Shown here piece after piece: positions 38,260 to 50,498 of a stretch of 64,000 bases of DNA; positions within the stretch are counted from its first letter, which is position 1; each line of letters begins with the position of its first letter. The position numbers were made by a program, and so were the translations under genes. The notes under the pieces were generated by a model that saw only the letters and a list, made by a program, of their open reading frames with translations, was not told the origin of the DNA and did not search any database. This DNA is from Echinimonas agarilytica (lineage in GTDB: Bacteria; Pseudomonadota; Gammaproteobacteria; Enterobacterales; Neiellaceae): positions 290,004-354,003 of the forward strand of contig NZ_JAMQGP010000004.1 of NCBI RefSeq assembly GCF_023703465.1, read 5' to 3'.

Positions 38260-40284
38260 ATGACCAATAACTATCTCAATGCCGCCGCACTGCTTCTTGC
38301 GAGCACGGCTGTCACCGCCGAAGTCATTCGCCCTACAGGCTCTACTGCAGGCCAAGTCCGCTGGCAAGAGCAAGGCAATCGAAGTGATGATTTTGAAAGT
38401 GGTTCACTCAACCCGAGTATTTGGCAAAACGCCCCCGCCAGTTTAAATGTAGGCGCATGGACATTCGACCCATCCAACGCATACGTTAGCAATGGCAGGC
38501 TGGTAATTGAAACCACTCAAGAAACCCATACTCGGGCGTTTCAAGACAGCTGTTGGGACGGCGTAGCGGGTGGTTCTTCTCAAACTGTACAACGCCAATT
38601 ATTCTACAAATCTGGCGCTGTTCGCACCTCAGCAGAAGGCGTGTATGGTTTCTATGAGGCTAAAATTAAAGGCGTAGAAATGTTTCCGGGCTTGAGCCCT
38701 GCATTTTGGCTTTACAGTGACGGACACCCTTTTGGTGATCGCAATCAACCCGGCCAATATGTGGACTACAGTGAAATCGACATTGTTGAATTACAACAAG
38801 CAGATTGGCGCTCACCGACTGACGTTGATGACCAATTCGACATGGACCATAACCTCCATGCCCGTGTTGAAGAAAATGGCCAAATTGTTTGGAAGCGTCC
38901 AAAGCAAAATCCAGATCAATTGCTGCATTACCGAGCACCATTTGATCCGCGCTTAGGTTTTCACACCTACGCGGTTGAAAACAGACCTGACCGCATCACA
39001 TGGTATGTCGACGGCAAAGAAGTCGGCTCACAGGTCAACAAATGGTGGCACCGCCCCATGCATATGATTTTCTCGCAAGGGCTTCGTCGTCAGCTGATTA
39101 AATACAATGCGGCTTGCCAACGGGCCGACCCAAACCCTGACAATGTGGTCTCTGCAGGCTTCCCAAATCAAGCGCGCATGCAGGTGGAATACGTAAAGGT
39201 ATGGAAAGCGCAACCATCCGTTTGGATTGAGCAACCCAACCAATATCAAAGCACGTCATATTCAAATACCGGTTCGATGGACGTCACCGTGTCTTATCAT
39301 GGCGGCAGCGATTATTTCGTCAGCAATGACACTTACAATGGTATTACGCTCAACCTAATCGAGAAAAATGCCAATGGTTTAGTGCGAGTTGTGAAAAGCG
39401 TAAACGATGCATCAACAACCACCGATGCCAAAAAGTACGCAGGCGATACTGAGTTAACCATTAACTTATCGGGCGTGACACCTACAGCTCAGCTTCCGTC
39501 GGGTCATTTCTATGCCTTAGCTCCGGTATTTAAGTCATCGAATGGTTCTATTATTTATGCGCAAAGCGCGGTGGCCGACATTAAAATCACCGGCTCAAAC
39601 ACTGGCAATGTATCAGTAACAGGTGTGAATCTTACACCCGCTAATACGAGTTTATCGGTAGGCAGCACGAAGCAACTCAATGCCTCAGTCAGCCCTTCTA
39701 ATGCCAGTGATAAGTCGGTGTACTACTACGTTGACGACACCCGTGTGGCGAGCGTGAATAATGGAGGACTAGTCACCGCAAAAAAGCAGGGAACCACTCG
39801 CGTTACAGTCACAACAAATGATGGCACATTTACAGATTTTACCAATGTGACGGTCACCGCCAATACAACAACGCCTCCTGCTGAAAGCGGTATTGAAGAT
39901 GCCAGCTTTGAATCAGGTAATCTGAACCGTTGGAACAAAAGCTGGGGCAATGTATCGGTTGTGTCTAACAACGCTAAAAGTGGCAGCAAGGCCGTGTACT
40001 TGAATGGTTCTGGTGGTGCAGTGCAAATTATTGCAGTTGAACCTAATACCACTTATACCCTCAAAGGCTGGGGTAAAGTATCTGCGAAAGGTCAAAATGT
40101 TCAAATGATGGCAAAAGATTTTGGTGGCTCAAATAGAACCATTAAATTTACATCCACCGCCTATACGCAGAAGAGCTTAACCTTTACCACCGGCTCAAAT
40201 AACACGACTGCGAAAATCATTTTCGCAAGCGGCAATAAAGCCTTTAAATCTTGGGGAGATGATTTCAGCATCACCAAGCAGTAA
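38260..40284 (+). CDS. Modular GH16 kappa-carrageenase-like enzyme
   Basis: A 674-residue secreted protein with signal peptide to about residue 20. The GH16 domain (about 40-315) matches Pseudoalteromonas kappa-carrageenase by recalled sequence: catalytic SEIDIVEL (Glu172, Asp174, Glu177), DHNLHARVEENG, FDPRLGFHTYAVE and WHRPMHMIFSQGLR. Residues 320-450 are a beta-sandwich of unknown type. Residues about 455-530 form a BIG2 immunoglobulin-like domain (VTGVNLTPANTSLSVGSTKQL), also seen in that enzyme. Residues 545-674 form a CBM4/9- or CBM16-like jelly roll (GIEDASFESGNLNRWNKSW). It should cut the beta-1,4 bond of kappa-carrageenan. No dockerin is present. Confidence 0.88.
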   Translation: MTNNYLNAAALLLASTAVTAEVIRPTGSTAGQVRWQEQGNRSDDFESGSLNPSIWQNAPASLNVGAWTFDPSNAYVSNGRLVIETTQETHTRAFQDSCWDGVAGGSSQTVQRQLFYKSGAVRTSAEGVYGFYEAKIKGVEMFPGLSPAFWLYSDGHPFGDRNQPGQYVDYSEIDIVELQQADWRSPTDVDDQFDMDHNLHARVEENGQIVWKRPKQNPDQLLHYRAPFDPRLGFHTYAVENRPDRITWYVDGKEVGSQVNKWWHRPMHMIFSQGLRRQLIKYNAACQRADPNPDNVVSAGFPNQARMQVEYVKVWKAQPSVWIEQPNQYQSTSYSNTGSMDVTVSYHGGSDYFVSNDTYNGITLNLIEKNANGLVRVVKSVNDASTTTDAKKYAGDTELTINLSGVTPTAQLPSGHFYALAPVFKSSNGSIIYAQSAVADIKITGSNTGNVSVTGVNLTPANTSLSVGSTKQLNASVSPSNASDKSVYYYVDDTRVASVNNGGLVTAKKQGTTRVTVTTNDGTFTDFTNVTVTANTTTPPAESGIEDASFESGNLNRWNKSWGNVSVVSNNAKSGSKAVYLNGSGGAVQIIAVEPNTTYTLKGWGKVSAKGQNVQMMAKDFGGSNRTIKFTSTAYTQKSLTFTTGSNNTTAKIIFASGNKAFKSWGDDFSITKQ

Positions 40285-40314
40285 GTCAGGTTTTCTCAAC
40301 CAACTTAGCTGTTC

Positions 40315-40347
40315 AAAGGCCGTGATATATCAATATCGCGGCCTTCT
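40315..40347 (+). terminator. Terminator after the GH16 carrageenase-like gene
   Basis: GGCCGTGATAT/ATATCGCGGCC stem with one wobble pair, followed by TTCTTC. Confidence 0.78.
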
Positions 40348-40376
40348 TCGTGTAGCACTCAACACCTTCCTTAATC

Positions 40377-41267
40377 TTACTGCCAATAGGGAGGCGACCC
40401 ATAGTATTGCGAAAAGTACTCGATAAAGACGCGCACTCGCGGCGCTAACAATTTCGAGGTGGGGTACACCGCCCAAATCGACGCGTCATCAATCAAAGGA
40501 TAGTCTTCCAACACCTGCACCAAGGCACCACTTTGCAAGTGCTTGTAAGCAATCCAAGTGGCGCACATGGCAATACCTAACCCGTCTACACACGCATCGC
40601 GCACCGCCTCGCCGTGATCGGTTCTGATATTACCTTTGCCTTTAAAACTCACACGTCCTTTGGCGGTTTCAAATGTCCACTGCGACAGGCCAGCATGATG
40701 AATACATTGATGTTTTTTCAGATCTTCTGGCGTTTTAGGAATACCGTGCTTTTCCAAATAAGCAGGCGCCGCGCAAATGATGCGCTTGTCTTCTGCCAGC
40801 TTGCGCGCAATTAAACTTGAGTCTTGCAGATTGGCGTTACGAATCGCAATATCAAAACCGCCGTCCACCAAATCAACCATCGAATCCGTTAATGAAATAT
40901 CAATGGATAAATCAGGGTACTGATCTAAAAAGCCTTTCAATGCAGGAATGACATGCATTCGCCCAAAAGATGCTGAAGCCGTAATACGAAGGACACCTTT
41001 GGGCAGCTTATTACCGGTGCCGACAGAGGCAATACCGGCATCAACAGACGCCAGGATCTGCTTCGCATGCGGAAGAAATTCTAAGCCTTCTTCGGTTAAA
41101 GACACTTTACGTGTTGTTCGGTGAACGAGCCGTGTGCCTAAGCTTTCTTCGAGCTTACTAATGTGAATACTCGATACCGGAGCCGATAGGCCCAGCTCTT
41201 GCCCTGCTTGGCTAATATTGTGCGTCGATGCAAGGCGCACAAACAAACGAAGATGCTCAATATTCAT
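40377..41267 (-). CDS. LysR-family regulator (CrgA-like)
   Basis: A 296-residue LTTR. The HTH segment NISQAGQELGLSAPVSSIHISKLE and RTTRKVSLTEEG tail of the wing are typical of the CrgA/DmlR branch; the effector domain starts with GVLRITASASFGRMHVIPAL. It is divergent from the enoyl-CoA hydratase-like gene. Confidence 0.92.
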   Translation of the reverse strand: MNIEHLRLFVRLASTHNISQAGQELGLSAPVSSIHISKLEESLGTRLVHRTTRKVSLTEEGLEFLPHAKQILASVDAGIASVGTGNKLPKGVLRITASASFGRMHVIPALKGFLDQYPDLSIDISLTDSMVDLVDGGFDIAIRNANLQDSSLIARKLAEDKRIICAAPAYLEKHGIPKTPEDLKKHQCIHHAGLSQWTFETAKGRVSFKGKGNIRTDHGEAVRDACVDGLGIAMCATWIAYKHLQSGALVQVLEDYPLIDDASIWAVYPTSKLLAPRVRVFIEYFSQYYGSPPYWQ

Positions 41268-41603
41268 GACGGGTCACTTACTGTTTTAGAGTGAATTGAA
41301 GGCTCGCCCAGCCCTTCAATGACCATGAGATGCTCGCACATTTTTTAACAAATATTAAATAATTATAGCGTAAATTTCATATTACCCCACTACGACAGAC
41401 TCAGTTCCCTCACCTTAAAAATCCATCAAACGTATTAAAAATCAACTAAAAAAATAGAAACCACCCGTCTTTAATACAACTGGCTATTAACAATTATTAA
41501 ATACTGTTTCTTGCTTTGATTAATTGTTGAGTTACAAAACTGTTGCTAGCTTGATTAAGGTCTCGCTGTCTTTACTCATCACCATTGAACCAAGGAATAC
41601 ACC
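41268..41603. other. AT-rich divergent promoter region
   Basis: 336 AT-rich bases between the LysR gene and the crotonase gene; nothing else recognised. LysR binding is expected but no unambiguous T-N11-A palindrome was selected. Confidence 0.45.
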
Positions 41604-42449
41604 ATGGCTTATGAAGGCTACACCACATTTACCGCCGTCGTAGAAGATGGCATTTTGACCGTCACATTTGATTTTGGCCCTGTGAACGTTCAAGGCCAAG
41701 AAATGCTAGCCGACCTCAATGGCCTAGCACTGCGCTTAGAGCGCGACCGTGATATTAAAGTCGTGGTATTCCAGTCTGCCAATCCAGAAATATGGGTTTG
41801 TCATTACGACACAAACCTCCTTAAAGATATGTCCTGCGAGGCCGTAAGCCGAGAAGAAGTCCAATTACTCGATTTGCAATCTGTTCTTGAGCGCATCAGT
41901 AAATTGCCACAGGCAACCATCGCCAAACTTGAAGGTTTTGCCCGCGGTGGCGGACATGAATTCGCACTTGCTTGCGACATGAGATTCGCAGCTCGTGGTA
42001 AATACAAACTCATGCAAATGGAAGTTGCGATGGGCATTTTGCCATGTGGTGGCGGAGCATCGCGTATGGCCAGACAAGTTGGGTTGGGACGCGCACTAGA
42101 AATTATCTTAAGCGCTCGCGACTTTGATGCCGACGAAGCCGAAGCTTATGGCACCATTAATAAAGCACTTGAACCAGACGAGATTGGTGAATATGTCGAT
42201 ACACTCGCCAAACGCATTGCCAAGTTTCCCGCAGAATCGATTAATGCATGTAAAAAAGCCGTGTATGAGTCGATTGATAAACCCATTGATGAGGCCCTCA
42301 AAGCGGAAGCTTATTGGCTTTATCAAGCCACCAGCAAAACTCCAGCGGTAAAACGTTTTGGCATTGCTGACGAACAAGGCTTAGAGCACTCGCTTGACAA
42401 CCAAAGAAATTGGGAAAAATTAGTGATGGATGTTCAAGACATTACTTAG
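41604..42449 (+). CDS. Enoyl-CoA hydratase/isomerase-family protein
   Basis: A 281-residue crotonase-fold enzyme. The oxyanion-hole segment is FARGGGHEFALACDMRFAARG and a second is MGILPCGGGASRMARQVG. The usual catalytic Glu position near MEVAMGI appears as Glu in MQMEVAMG. The first oxyanion loop (NPEIWVCHYD) is atypical, so the reaction is unknown. LysR neighbour suggests inducible expression. Confidence 0.85.
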   Translation: MAYEGYTTFTAVVEDGILTVTFDFGPVNVQGQEMLADLNGLALRLERDRDIKVVVFQSANPEIWVCHYDTNLLKDMSCEAVSREEVQLLDLQSVLERISKLPQATIAKLEGFARGGGHEFALACDMRFAARGKYKLMQMEVAMGILPCGGGASRMARQVGLGRALEIILSARDFDADEAEAYGTINKALEPDEIGEYVDTLAKRIAKFPAESINACKKAVYESIDKPIDEALKAEAYWLYQATSKTPAVKRFGIADEQGLEHSLDNQRNWEKLVMDVQDIT

Positions 42450-42548
42450 TCAAGCCAATCACTGACTCACAGCGCATGCGTAACTTTTTTAATCGGCCAT
42501 ACTTATACTTAAAGCAACAAAAGCGCCAGCATTGAACCCACTCATCAT

Positions 42549-42576
42549 GCAGGGCTGATATTCAGCCCTGCTTTTT
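42549..42576 (+). terminator. Terminator after the crotonase gene
   Basis: 10-bp stem GCAGGGCTGA/TCAGCCCTGC with loop TAT, then T5. Confidence 0.92.
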
Positions 42577-42644
42577 ATTGAGTGAACACTCACATTTATT
42601 GATGAAGACCTACCACGGTCAATTGCGAGAATGGACAACCAAGC

Positions 42645-43457
42645 ATGAAAAAAACGATTCTTATCACCGGCTCAACTGACGGTATTGGATTTGAAACAGC
42701 AAAAATGCTGGTATCGCAGGGGCACCATGTATTAATTCATGGACGTAACCCCACCAAATTGCAAGGCGTTGCCGAACAGCTGGCCAGCATCGAAGGTGCA
42801 AATCCTATTGAGAGCTACGTGAGCGACTTATCAAACCTCGCCGACGTGCAAAATCTAGCAGACGAAGTAAAGGCTAAACACAACTCGCTTGATGTGCTCA
42901 TTAACAACGCCGGAGTGTATAAAGTCTCTCAAATCACCACAGTGGATGATCTAGACGTGCGATTTGTGGTCAATACCATTGCGCCTTACCTACTCACTCA
43001 ACAGCTACAGCCGTTGTTTGACCACACAGGACGTATCGTCAACCTGTCTTCAGCAGCACAATCACCGGTTGATTTTGCCTCGCTTGTCAGTCGTAGTGCA
43101 GGGCCAAACGACAGCGCTATTTACGCCCAAAGTAAACTTGCCTTAACCATGTGGTCTGCCCATTTAGCAGCCTCACTCGGCACTCAAGGGCCTGCGGTGA
43201 TCGCCGTAAACCCAGCCTCATTTTTAGGCAGCAAAATGGTCAAAGAGGCATATGGAGTTGACGGAGGTGACCTGCAAATTGGCGCTAAAGTATTATGTCG
43301 CGCCGCATTAGACGACGACTTTGCCAACGCCAGCGGTAAATACTTCGACAATGATTCAGGCCGCTTTACAGCCCCCCATTCCGACGCGCTCAATGTCAGT
43401 AAATGCCAAGCACTTGTTTCTATCATTCAACAAGTTATCGAAGATAAAACACAATAA
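42645..43457 (+). CDS. Short-chain dehydrogenase/reductase
   Basis: A 270-residue Rossmann oxidoreductase. TGSTDGIG is the nucleotide loop, NNAG follows the fourth strand, and the catalytic Ser (NLSSAAQ) and YAQSK (Tyr/Lys) are present. The HGRN motif after strand 2 suggests NADP. Substrate unknown. Confidence 0.9.
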   Translation: MKKTILITGSTDGIGFETAKMLVSQGHHVLIHGRNPTKLQGVAEQLASIEGANPIESYVSDLSNLADVQNLADEVKAKHNSLDVLINNAGVYKVSQITTVDDLDVRFVVNTIAPYLLTQQLQPLFDHTGRIVNLSSAAQSPVDFASLVSRSAGPNDSAIYAQSKLALTMWSAHLAASLGTQGPAVIAVNPASFLGSKMVKEAYGVDGGDLQIGAKVLCRAALDDDFANASGKYFDNDSGRFTAPHSDALNVSKCQALVSIIQQVIEDKTQ

Positions 43458-43477
43458 GGGCGCAATTCGCCCTTTCA
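43456..43477 (+). terminator. Small hairpin after the SDR gene
   Basis: AAGGGCG/CGCCCTT stem then TTC; weak T run, partial terminator. Confidence 0.5.
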
Positions 43478-43511
43478 TCAATTGAACAACCACGATGCAG
43501 GAGAAGCACTT

Positions 43512-43751
43512 ATGTTAGGCGAAAGTCATTCACTCATACACGATTTCCCAGAATCAAAAGATACGATTAACGCGCTCATAAGCGCCGATCCAACGTTTGC
43601 CAAAGATGCAAAGACATACCACCAATTAGATGAAGAAATTCGAAAGCTAGAACTCAAAGGCGCTCCCATCGAAGACGATGCCATGCACACCTTAAAACAC
43701 AACCGCTCGGTACTCAAAGATTCGCTTTATCAACGTATAATCGCGGCATAA
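43512..43751 (+). CDS. YdcH-family (DUF465) protein
   Basis: A 79-residue helical protein beginning MLGESHSLIHDFPESKDTI, the DUF465 hallmark. AGGAGAAG upstream fixes 43512 as the start. Function unknown. Confidence 0.9.
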   Translation: MLGESHSLIHDFPESKDTINALISADPTFAKDAKTYHQLDEEIRKLELKGAPIEDDAMHTLKHNRSVLKDSLYQRIIAA

Positions 43752-43988
43752 CATGGTGCAATCACGCATAAATGAATCGCTTTATTATTTACAAAAAAGC
43801 AATTTATAGCATTCATGTTCCAGAAAACCATTCACCGCCCTAACTCTTTAAGGGCGGCAGATCCCTTATACCCCCTGACCTGATTATTAATTATTTTTTA
43901 ATACTAATTCCTCTAAGCCGCTCATTATCAATCGCAGCCAAGATTGATAAGCTCTGCCGCATCACCATTCACCTAATGAGGAATCCAT

Positions 43989-44864
43989 ATGCATTACGAA
44001 GGTAAAATTTATCGCCCTTGGATGGAAGCAGAGAGCTTACTGATTCAAACCACATTAGGTTGCAGCAACAATCAGTGTACCTTCTGCACCATGTTCGACG
44101 ACAAACGCTTCAAGGTCAGAGAACTTGAAGACATCTTCTTAGATATCGTCGAAGCGCGCCAACGCTACCGTCACGTTGAATCTATATTCTTAGTGGACGG
44201 AAATGTCATGGCAATACGCACCGAGAAGTTAATCGCCATTCTGGATCAGATCAAAGTGACCTTTCCGGAAATTAAGAATATTTCGCTATATTCTGGCTTC
44301 AATGACTTTCGTCGTAAATCCATCACTGAACTCAAAGAGATTCGGTCGGCGGGACTGAGCATGGCCTACTCCGGTTTAGAATCAGGTGACCCCATTGTGC
44401 TTGAACGCATTAAAAAGCGAATGACGCGTGAACATGCTATTGAAGGTATGGAAATGGCACGCGAGGCCAACATTAAGGTCTTGGCATCGGTGATTTTTGG
44501 TCTAGGCGGTAAAGAGCGCTCGCACGAACATGCAGTGAATACTACCAGCCTGATTAATATCATGAAACCAGATGCGATCGCGCCGATGGCGCTAGCAATA
44601 CAACCGGGCTCTGAGTTAGAGCGCGAAATGCAGCGCGGCGAGTTTACATTGCCAACACCGCTACAAATTCTCGAAGAAGAGAAGTACCTGCTCGAAAACC
44701 TAGAGGATTTCGACTGTTATTACTGGGGGGATCATGGCAATAACATTTCACCCATGCGAGGGAGCTTTCCGTCTTCTCGGTTGCCTTTTTTAGAGCGTAT
44801 TAATGAAAATATTGCGCATAACCCGATCACCCAAGAAAACGTGATTCAAACGTTTGCTTGGTAA
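43989..44864 (+). CDS. Radical SAM protein
   Basis: A 291-residue radical S-adenosylmethionine enzyme. The cluster motif is LGCSNNQCTFC (Cx4Cx2C spacing as in this sub-family). A TIM-barrel core follows with YSGLESGDP and VIFGLGG. Relatives are often described as coproporphyrinogen oxidase-like or Elp3-like, but the reaction is unknown. A bidirectional terminator separates it from marR. Confidence 0.87.
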   Translation: MHYEGKIYRPWMEAESLLIQTTLGCSNNQCTFCTMFDDKRFKVRELEDIFLDIVEARQRYRHVESIFLVDGNVMAIRTEKLIAILDQIKVTFPEIKNISLYSGFNDFRRKSITELKEIRSAGLSMAYSGLESGDPIVLERIKKRMTREHAIEGMEMAREANIKVLASVIFGLGGKERSHEHAVNTTSLINIMKPDAIAPMALAIQPGSELEREMQRGEFTLPTPLQILEEEKYLLENLEDFDCYYWGDHGNNISPMRGSFPSSRLPFLERINENIAHNPITQENVIQTFAW

Positions 44865-44888
44865 CCCGCGTCGGCCACGAAGCAACCC

Positions 44889-44923
44889 TAAAACAAAGCC
44901 AGAGCAGACATTCGCTCTGGCTT
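44889..44923. terminator. Bidirectional terminator between radical SAM and MarR genes
   Basis: Stem AAGCCAGAGC/GCTCTGGCTT with an 8-base loop; T-rich on the minus side. Confidence 0.85.
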
Positions 44924-44927
44924 GCAT

Positions 44928-45353
44928 TTATTCAGCAAGATTCTCTGCCATTCGGCTCGCGATACGCTGAAACTCAGCGATTTCTTCAGGCGTAATATTC
45001 TGCGTCATTTTATCCAGCACCTGCGTATCGATCGTGGCCACGTGTTTAAAAATACGTTCACCTTTGTCTGTGATCAGCAGACATTGACTCCGCTTGTCCT
45101 CGGGATTAGGGACTTTCTGAACTAATTCGAGTTCCAGTAACGCGTTTAACAACCGCGTAATTTGGCCCTTATCGCGGTGTAAAAATTGAGCGACATCCAC
45201 CGCTGTGCAGGGCGATTTACGCTGAATCACTTTCATCACTCGGACATGCATAGGAGTAATGTTCAAACCCAACTGCTCTACTCGTTCATGCATTTGACGC
45301 TTTAAAGTATGCACCAAAAAAAACACATCATCTAACGACCGTAACTGGCTCAT
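44928..45353 (-). CDS. MarR-family repressor
   Basis: A 141-residue winged-helix protein: TAVDVAQFLHRDKGQITRLLNALLE is the recognition HTH and KRSQCLLITDKGERIF the wing. It is divergent from the DUF2798 operon and twin palindromic operators lie between, so it most likely represses both that operon and itself. Confidence 0.92.
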   Translation of the reverse strand: MSQLRSLDDVFFLVHTLKRQMHERVEQLGLNITPMHVRVMKVIQRKSPCTAVDVAQFLHRDKGQITRLLNALLELELVQKVPNPEDKRSQCLLITDKGERIFKHVATIDTQVLDKMTQNITPEEIAEFQRIASRMAENLAE

Positions 45354-45375
45354 TTCACAACCTTCCCGGACAAAC

Positions 45376-45420
45376 TAGTTGACATTATCAACTATTAATA
45401 TATAGTTGACATTATCAACC
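45376..45420 (+). promoter_or_regulatory. Twin MarR operators over a sigma-70 promoter
   Basis: Two near-identical palindromes, GTTGACATTATCAAC at 45378-45392 and 45405-45419, lie 27 bp apart. The first overlaps TTGACA (-35, 45379-45384) and the second overlaps TATAGT (-10, 45401-45406), with a 16-bp spacer, in front of the DUF2798 gene. Confidence 0.8.
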
Positions 45421-45454
45421 TTATTCTGAATCAATTCAAGTCCGGAGCCCTCAG

Positions 45455-45946
45455 ATGACTTCACAAGTAACACTCGCAACGCCGTTACCAGCACAAACCA
45501 GAACTCCGCTCATTTATAAGGTGCTGTTGATGATGATTTTGATGATGCTCATTGGCGGTACACTCACGGGCATTATGACCTACATGAATGTGGGGCTCAC
45601 AAACACATTTTATGCGGACTGGGTCAGCTCGTTTATCACTGCTGCTTTATTTTTAATGCCCGCTGGATTGGTACTCATGACGTTGTTCACCAAGCTCGCT
45701 CATCGAGTCTTACCTCATGCATCTGAGACTCAAAAAAACGTACTCGTAGGACTGGCGATGGCCATTCATATGGAGCTGATCATGGCCTTTGCCACCGCGG
45801 CAAATAACATTGGATTTACCGACATGGCAGTATTTTCACAAGCCTGGTTGAAAGGATTTGTTGTAGCACTTCCCTTTGCCTTAACCATGATGATGATGAT
45901 GACGTTAACCATTAAACCCAAAATCGAACGCTTCTTAAAAAGCTAA
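45455..45946 (+). CDS. DUF2798-family membrane protein
   Basis: A 163-residue protein of four helices made of two DUF2798 units (LLMMILMMLIGGTLTGIMTYM and LVGLAMAIHMELIMAFATAAN). Each unit has a polar residue at its centre and a basic cap. Small MarR-repressed membrane proteins of this type are often linked to stress or drug exposure; the function is unknown. Confidence 0.85.
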   Translation: MTSQVTLATPLPAQTRTPLIYKVLLMMILMMLIGGTLTGIMTYMNVGLTNTFYADWVSSFITAALFLMPAGLVLMTLFTKLAHRVLPHASETQKNVLVGLAMAIHMELIMAFATAANNIGFTDMAVFSQAWLKGFVVALPFALTMMMMMTLTIKPKIERFLKS

Positions 45947-45969
45947 CCCGCCAACCATTGGAGAAGACT

Positions 45970-46284
45970 ATGAATGCTCAATCTAAACGAATGAACACAT
46001 ATCAAATCACCATTGAGAAAACCAACCTCAATGATGGCGAGTCCGCGCAGACTTTGCAGTTCGAAGCGCTCGACCGAGAAGACATGTTTACGCTCATCGA
46101 AAAGCTCAAGCAAACCAGCGGCCTCGACGCACAAACGTCCACTCAGGTCGGGGTTGCATTGAGATTGCTAGGGCCAATGATGATGGCGCATCGAAAGCAT
46201 CCGGTGTTTGTCGAATTCATGCCTCACTTCAAAGCCTTTATGTTGAATCTAAAGGCGATTGTGAAAGGGCAAAAACCTCAATAA
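45970..46284 (+). CDS. DUF3861-like protein
   Basis: A 104-residue cytoplasmic protein with the QFEALDREDMFTLIEKLKQ and FVEFMPHFKAFMLNLKA patterns of DUF3861. GGAGAAG stands before 45970. Second gene of the MarR-controlled operon. Confidence 0.82.
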   Translation: MNAQSKRMNTYQITIEKTNLNDGESAQTLQFEALDREDMFTLIEKLKQTSGLDAQTSTQVGVALRLLGPMMMAHRKHPVFVEFMPHFKAFMLNLKAIVKGQKPQ

Positions 46285-46292
46285 ACACGCCC

Positions 46293-46335
46293 AAAAAGGC
46301 CCGAGCAAGATCATGCATAATCTTGCTCGGGCCTC
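46293..46335. terminator. Bidirectional terminator between DUF3861 and cheV genes
   Basis: 14-bp stem GGCCCGAGCAAGAT/ATCTTGCTCGGGCC; the A run on the left gives U-tract termination for cheV. Confidence 0.9.
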
Positions 46336-46347
46336 TTATTGTTTGGG

Positions 46348-47292
46348 TTACAACAGTGAGTCGATATCTGCGTCTTGGTCTGTCATCGCTGCATTAGAAT
46401 TGTCACTGGTAAACGACTTCGCTCCTTTCACCATGGCTTGTGTGAGCTCGTGAGCGTCAAACTTCGTCAACGCATTATTTGCTCCAACTTGCTTGGCGCG
46501 GTCAACACTAATCTCGCTCGACAAAGAGGTGTGAAGAATCACAAAAGCATTACTCAATTTAGGATTCGAGCGAATTTCAAACGTGAGCTCATAACCATCA
46601 AGCCGTGGCATTTCAATATCGCAAACTACAATTTGAAAAGGTTCTTCTTGAGCCGCTGCGAGCTCCATCATGTCCAGTGCGCTTTTGCCGTTATCTGTCA
46701 CCTTGTAGTCCACTTCAATACTATCAAGCGCACCACTGAGTTGCCTTCTAGCTGTAGCAGAATCATCCACCAGCAAGATATTCATTTTGCTTAATAAGGC
46801 TTGTTCTGGCAGCGTTAATTCAATGTCTGTTTGATTAAACTGTTCTGGGTAGGTCGCTTCTAAGATCATTTCAATATCAAGCAATTGAATTAATTTGTCG
46901 TCGCTACGAGTGACACCGGAGATAAATGCGTGTTCACCTACAGAAACAGGCGCTGGCTTAATATCATCCCAGCGACACTCACTGATTTTGTCGATTTTCC
47001 GCACCAAAAAGCCCACGGTTTGGCGACAAATATCCACCACGATAATAAAGCATGACTTCACTTGCTCCGCCGGAACGGGACGAAAACCCACAGCCGCCGC
47101 CAAATCAACCACAGAGACGGTGATGCCCCTCATCGAAGCGGAACCAATCACATGCGAGTGCGAGTTGGGTAAATTAGTTAACGGCACATAAGGCACAATT
47201 TCCTTGACCTTCATGGTGCCAATGGCAAACAGTTGATTTGAAGTGAGATAAAAGTGAAGTAACCCTTGGCTTTGGCTCGTTTGTTTACTCAT
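46348..47292 (-). CDS. cheV: Chemotaxis adaptor CheV (CheW-REC)
   Basis: A 314-residue scaffold protein. Residues about 10-150 are a CheW domain (FAIGTMKVKEIVPYVPLTNLPN). Residues 170-300 are a receiver with MNILLVDDSATARRQL, phospho-acceptor Asp in VCDIEMPRLDGYEL and the Lys in LTKF. It couples chemoreceptors to CheA and buffers phosphate. No other chemotaxis genes are adjacent. Confidence 0.93.
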   Translation of the reverse strand: MSKQTSQSQGLLHFYLTSNQLFAIGTMKVKEIVPYVPLTNLPNSHSHVIGSASMRGITVSVVDLAAAVGFRPVPAEQVKSCFIIVVDICRQTVGFLVRKIDKISECRWDDIKPAPVSVGEHAFISGVTRSDDKLIQLLDIEMILEATYPEQFNQTDIELTLPEQALLSKMNILLVDDSATARRQLSGALDSIEVDYKVTDNGKSALDMMELAAAQEEPFQIVVCDIEMPRLDGYELTFEIRSNPKLSNAFVILHTSLSSEISVDRAKQVGANNALTKFDAHELTQAMVKGAKSFTSDNSNAAMTDQDADIDSLL

Positions 47293-47472
47293 AGTTGCTC
47301 GCTAACACTGAAATTCCAACACAACACACCGGTTAACAATACTATCTACGCCGCCTTACGGAAATGAACCAGAGCAAGTTAGCAAAAAAAAAACGCACAA
47401 ACAGGCCTAGTCCATTGCGAATTTAATAGAAGGTGGAACTCAGACATTGCTCCACCTTCAATGACTTAGAGG

Positions 47473-50175
<2,703 letters not shown>

Positions 50176-50388
50176 ATGTCTGATAAAACAACTGGTATCG
50201 TTAAGTGGTTCAACGAAGAGAAAGGCTTCGGCTTCATTACTCAAGACAACGGCGGCGCTGACGTATTCGTTCACTTCCGTGCGATTGCTTCTGAAGGCTT
50301 CAAAACTCTTGCTGACGGCCAAAAAGTATCTTTCGACGTAGAGCAAGGCCAAAAAGGTCTTCAAGCTGCTAACGTTGTAGTACTTTAA
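50176..50388 (+). CDS. Cold-shock protein (CspA family), second copy
   Basis: A 70-residue OB-fold RNA chaperone: [18 protein letters not shown] and DVFVHFRAI. It has strongly biased codons, typical of highly expressed genes. AAGGGAC before the ATG and a strong terminator after it. Confidence 0.95.
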   Translation: MSDKTTGIVKWFNEEKGFGFITQDNGGADVFVHFRAIASEGFKTLADGQKVSFDVEQGQKGLQAANVVVL

Positions 50389-50397
50389 GTACTCAAT

Positions 50398-50435
50398 GAG
50401 CGCCAATGGCATTAATGCTATTGGCGCTCGTTTTT
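50398..50435 (+). terminator. Terminator of the second csp gene
   Basis: 10-bp outer stem GAGCGCCAAT/ATTGGCGCTC plus inner GCATTAATGC, then T5. Confidence 0.92.
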
Positions 50436-50498
50436 ATAGTGCCTCCTGCACCAAACAGTCGCCCATCAACCCCCAGTCCACTTCGTACTTGATTTGAA

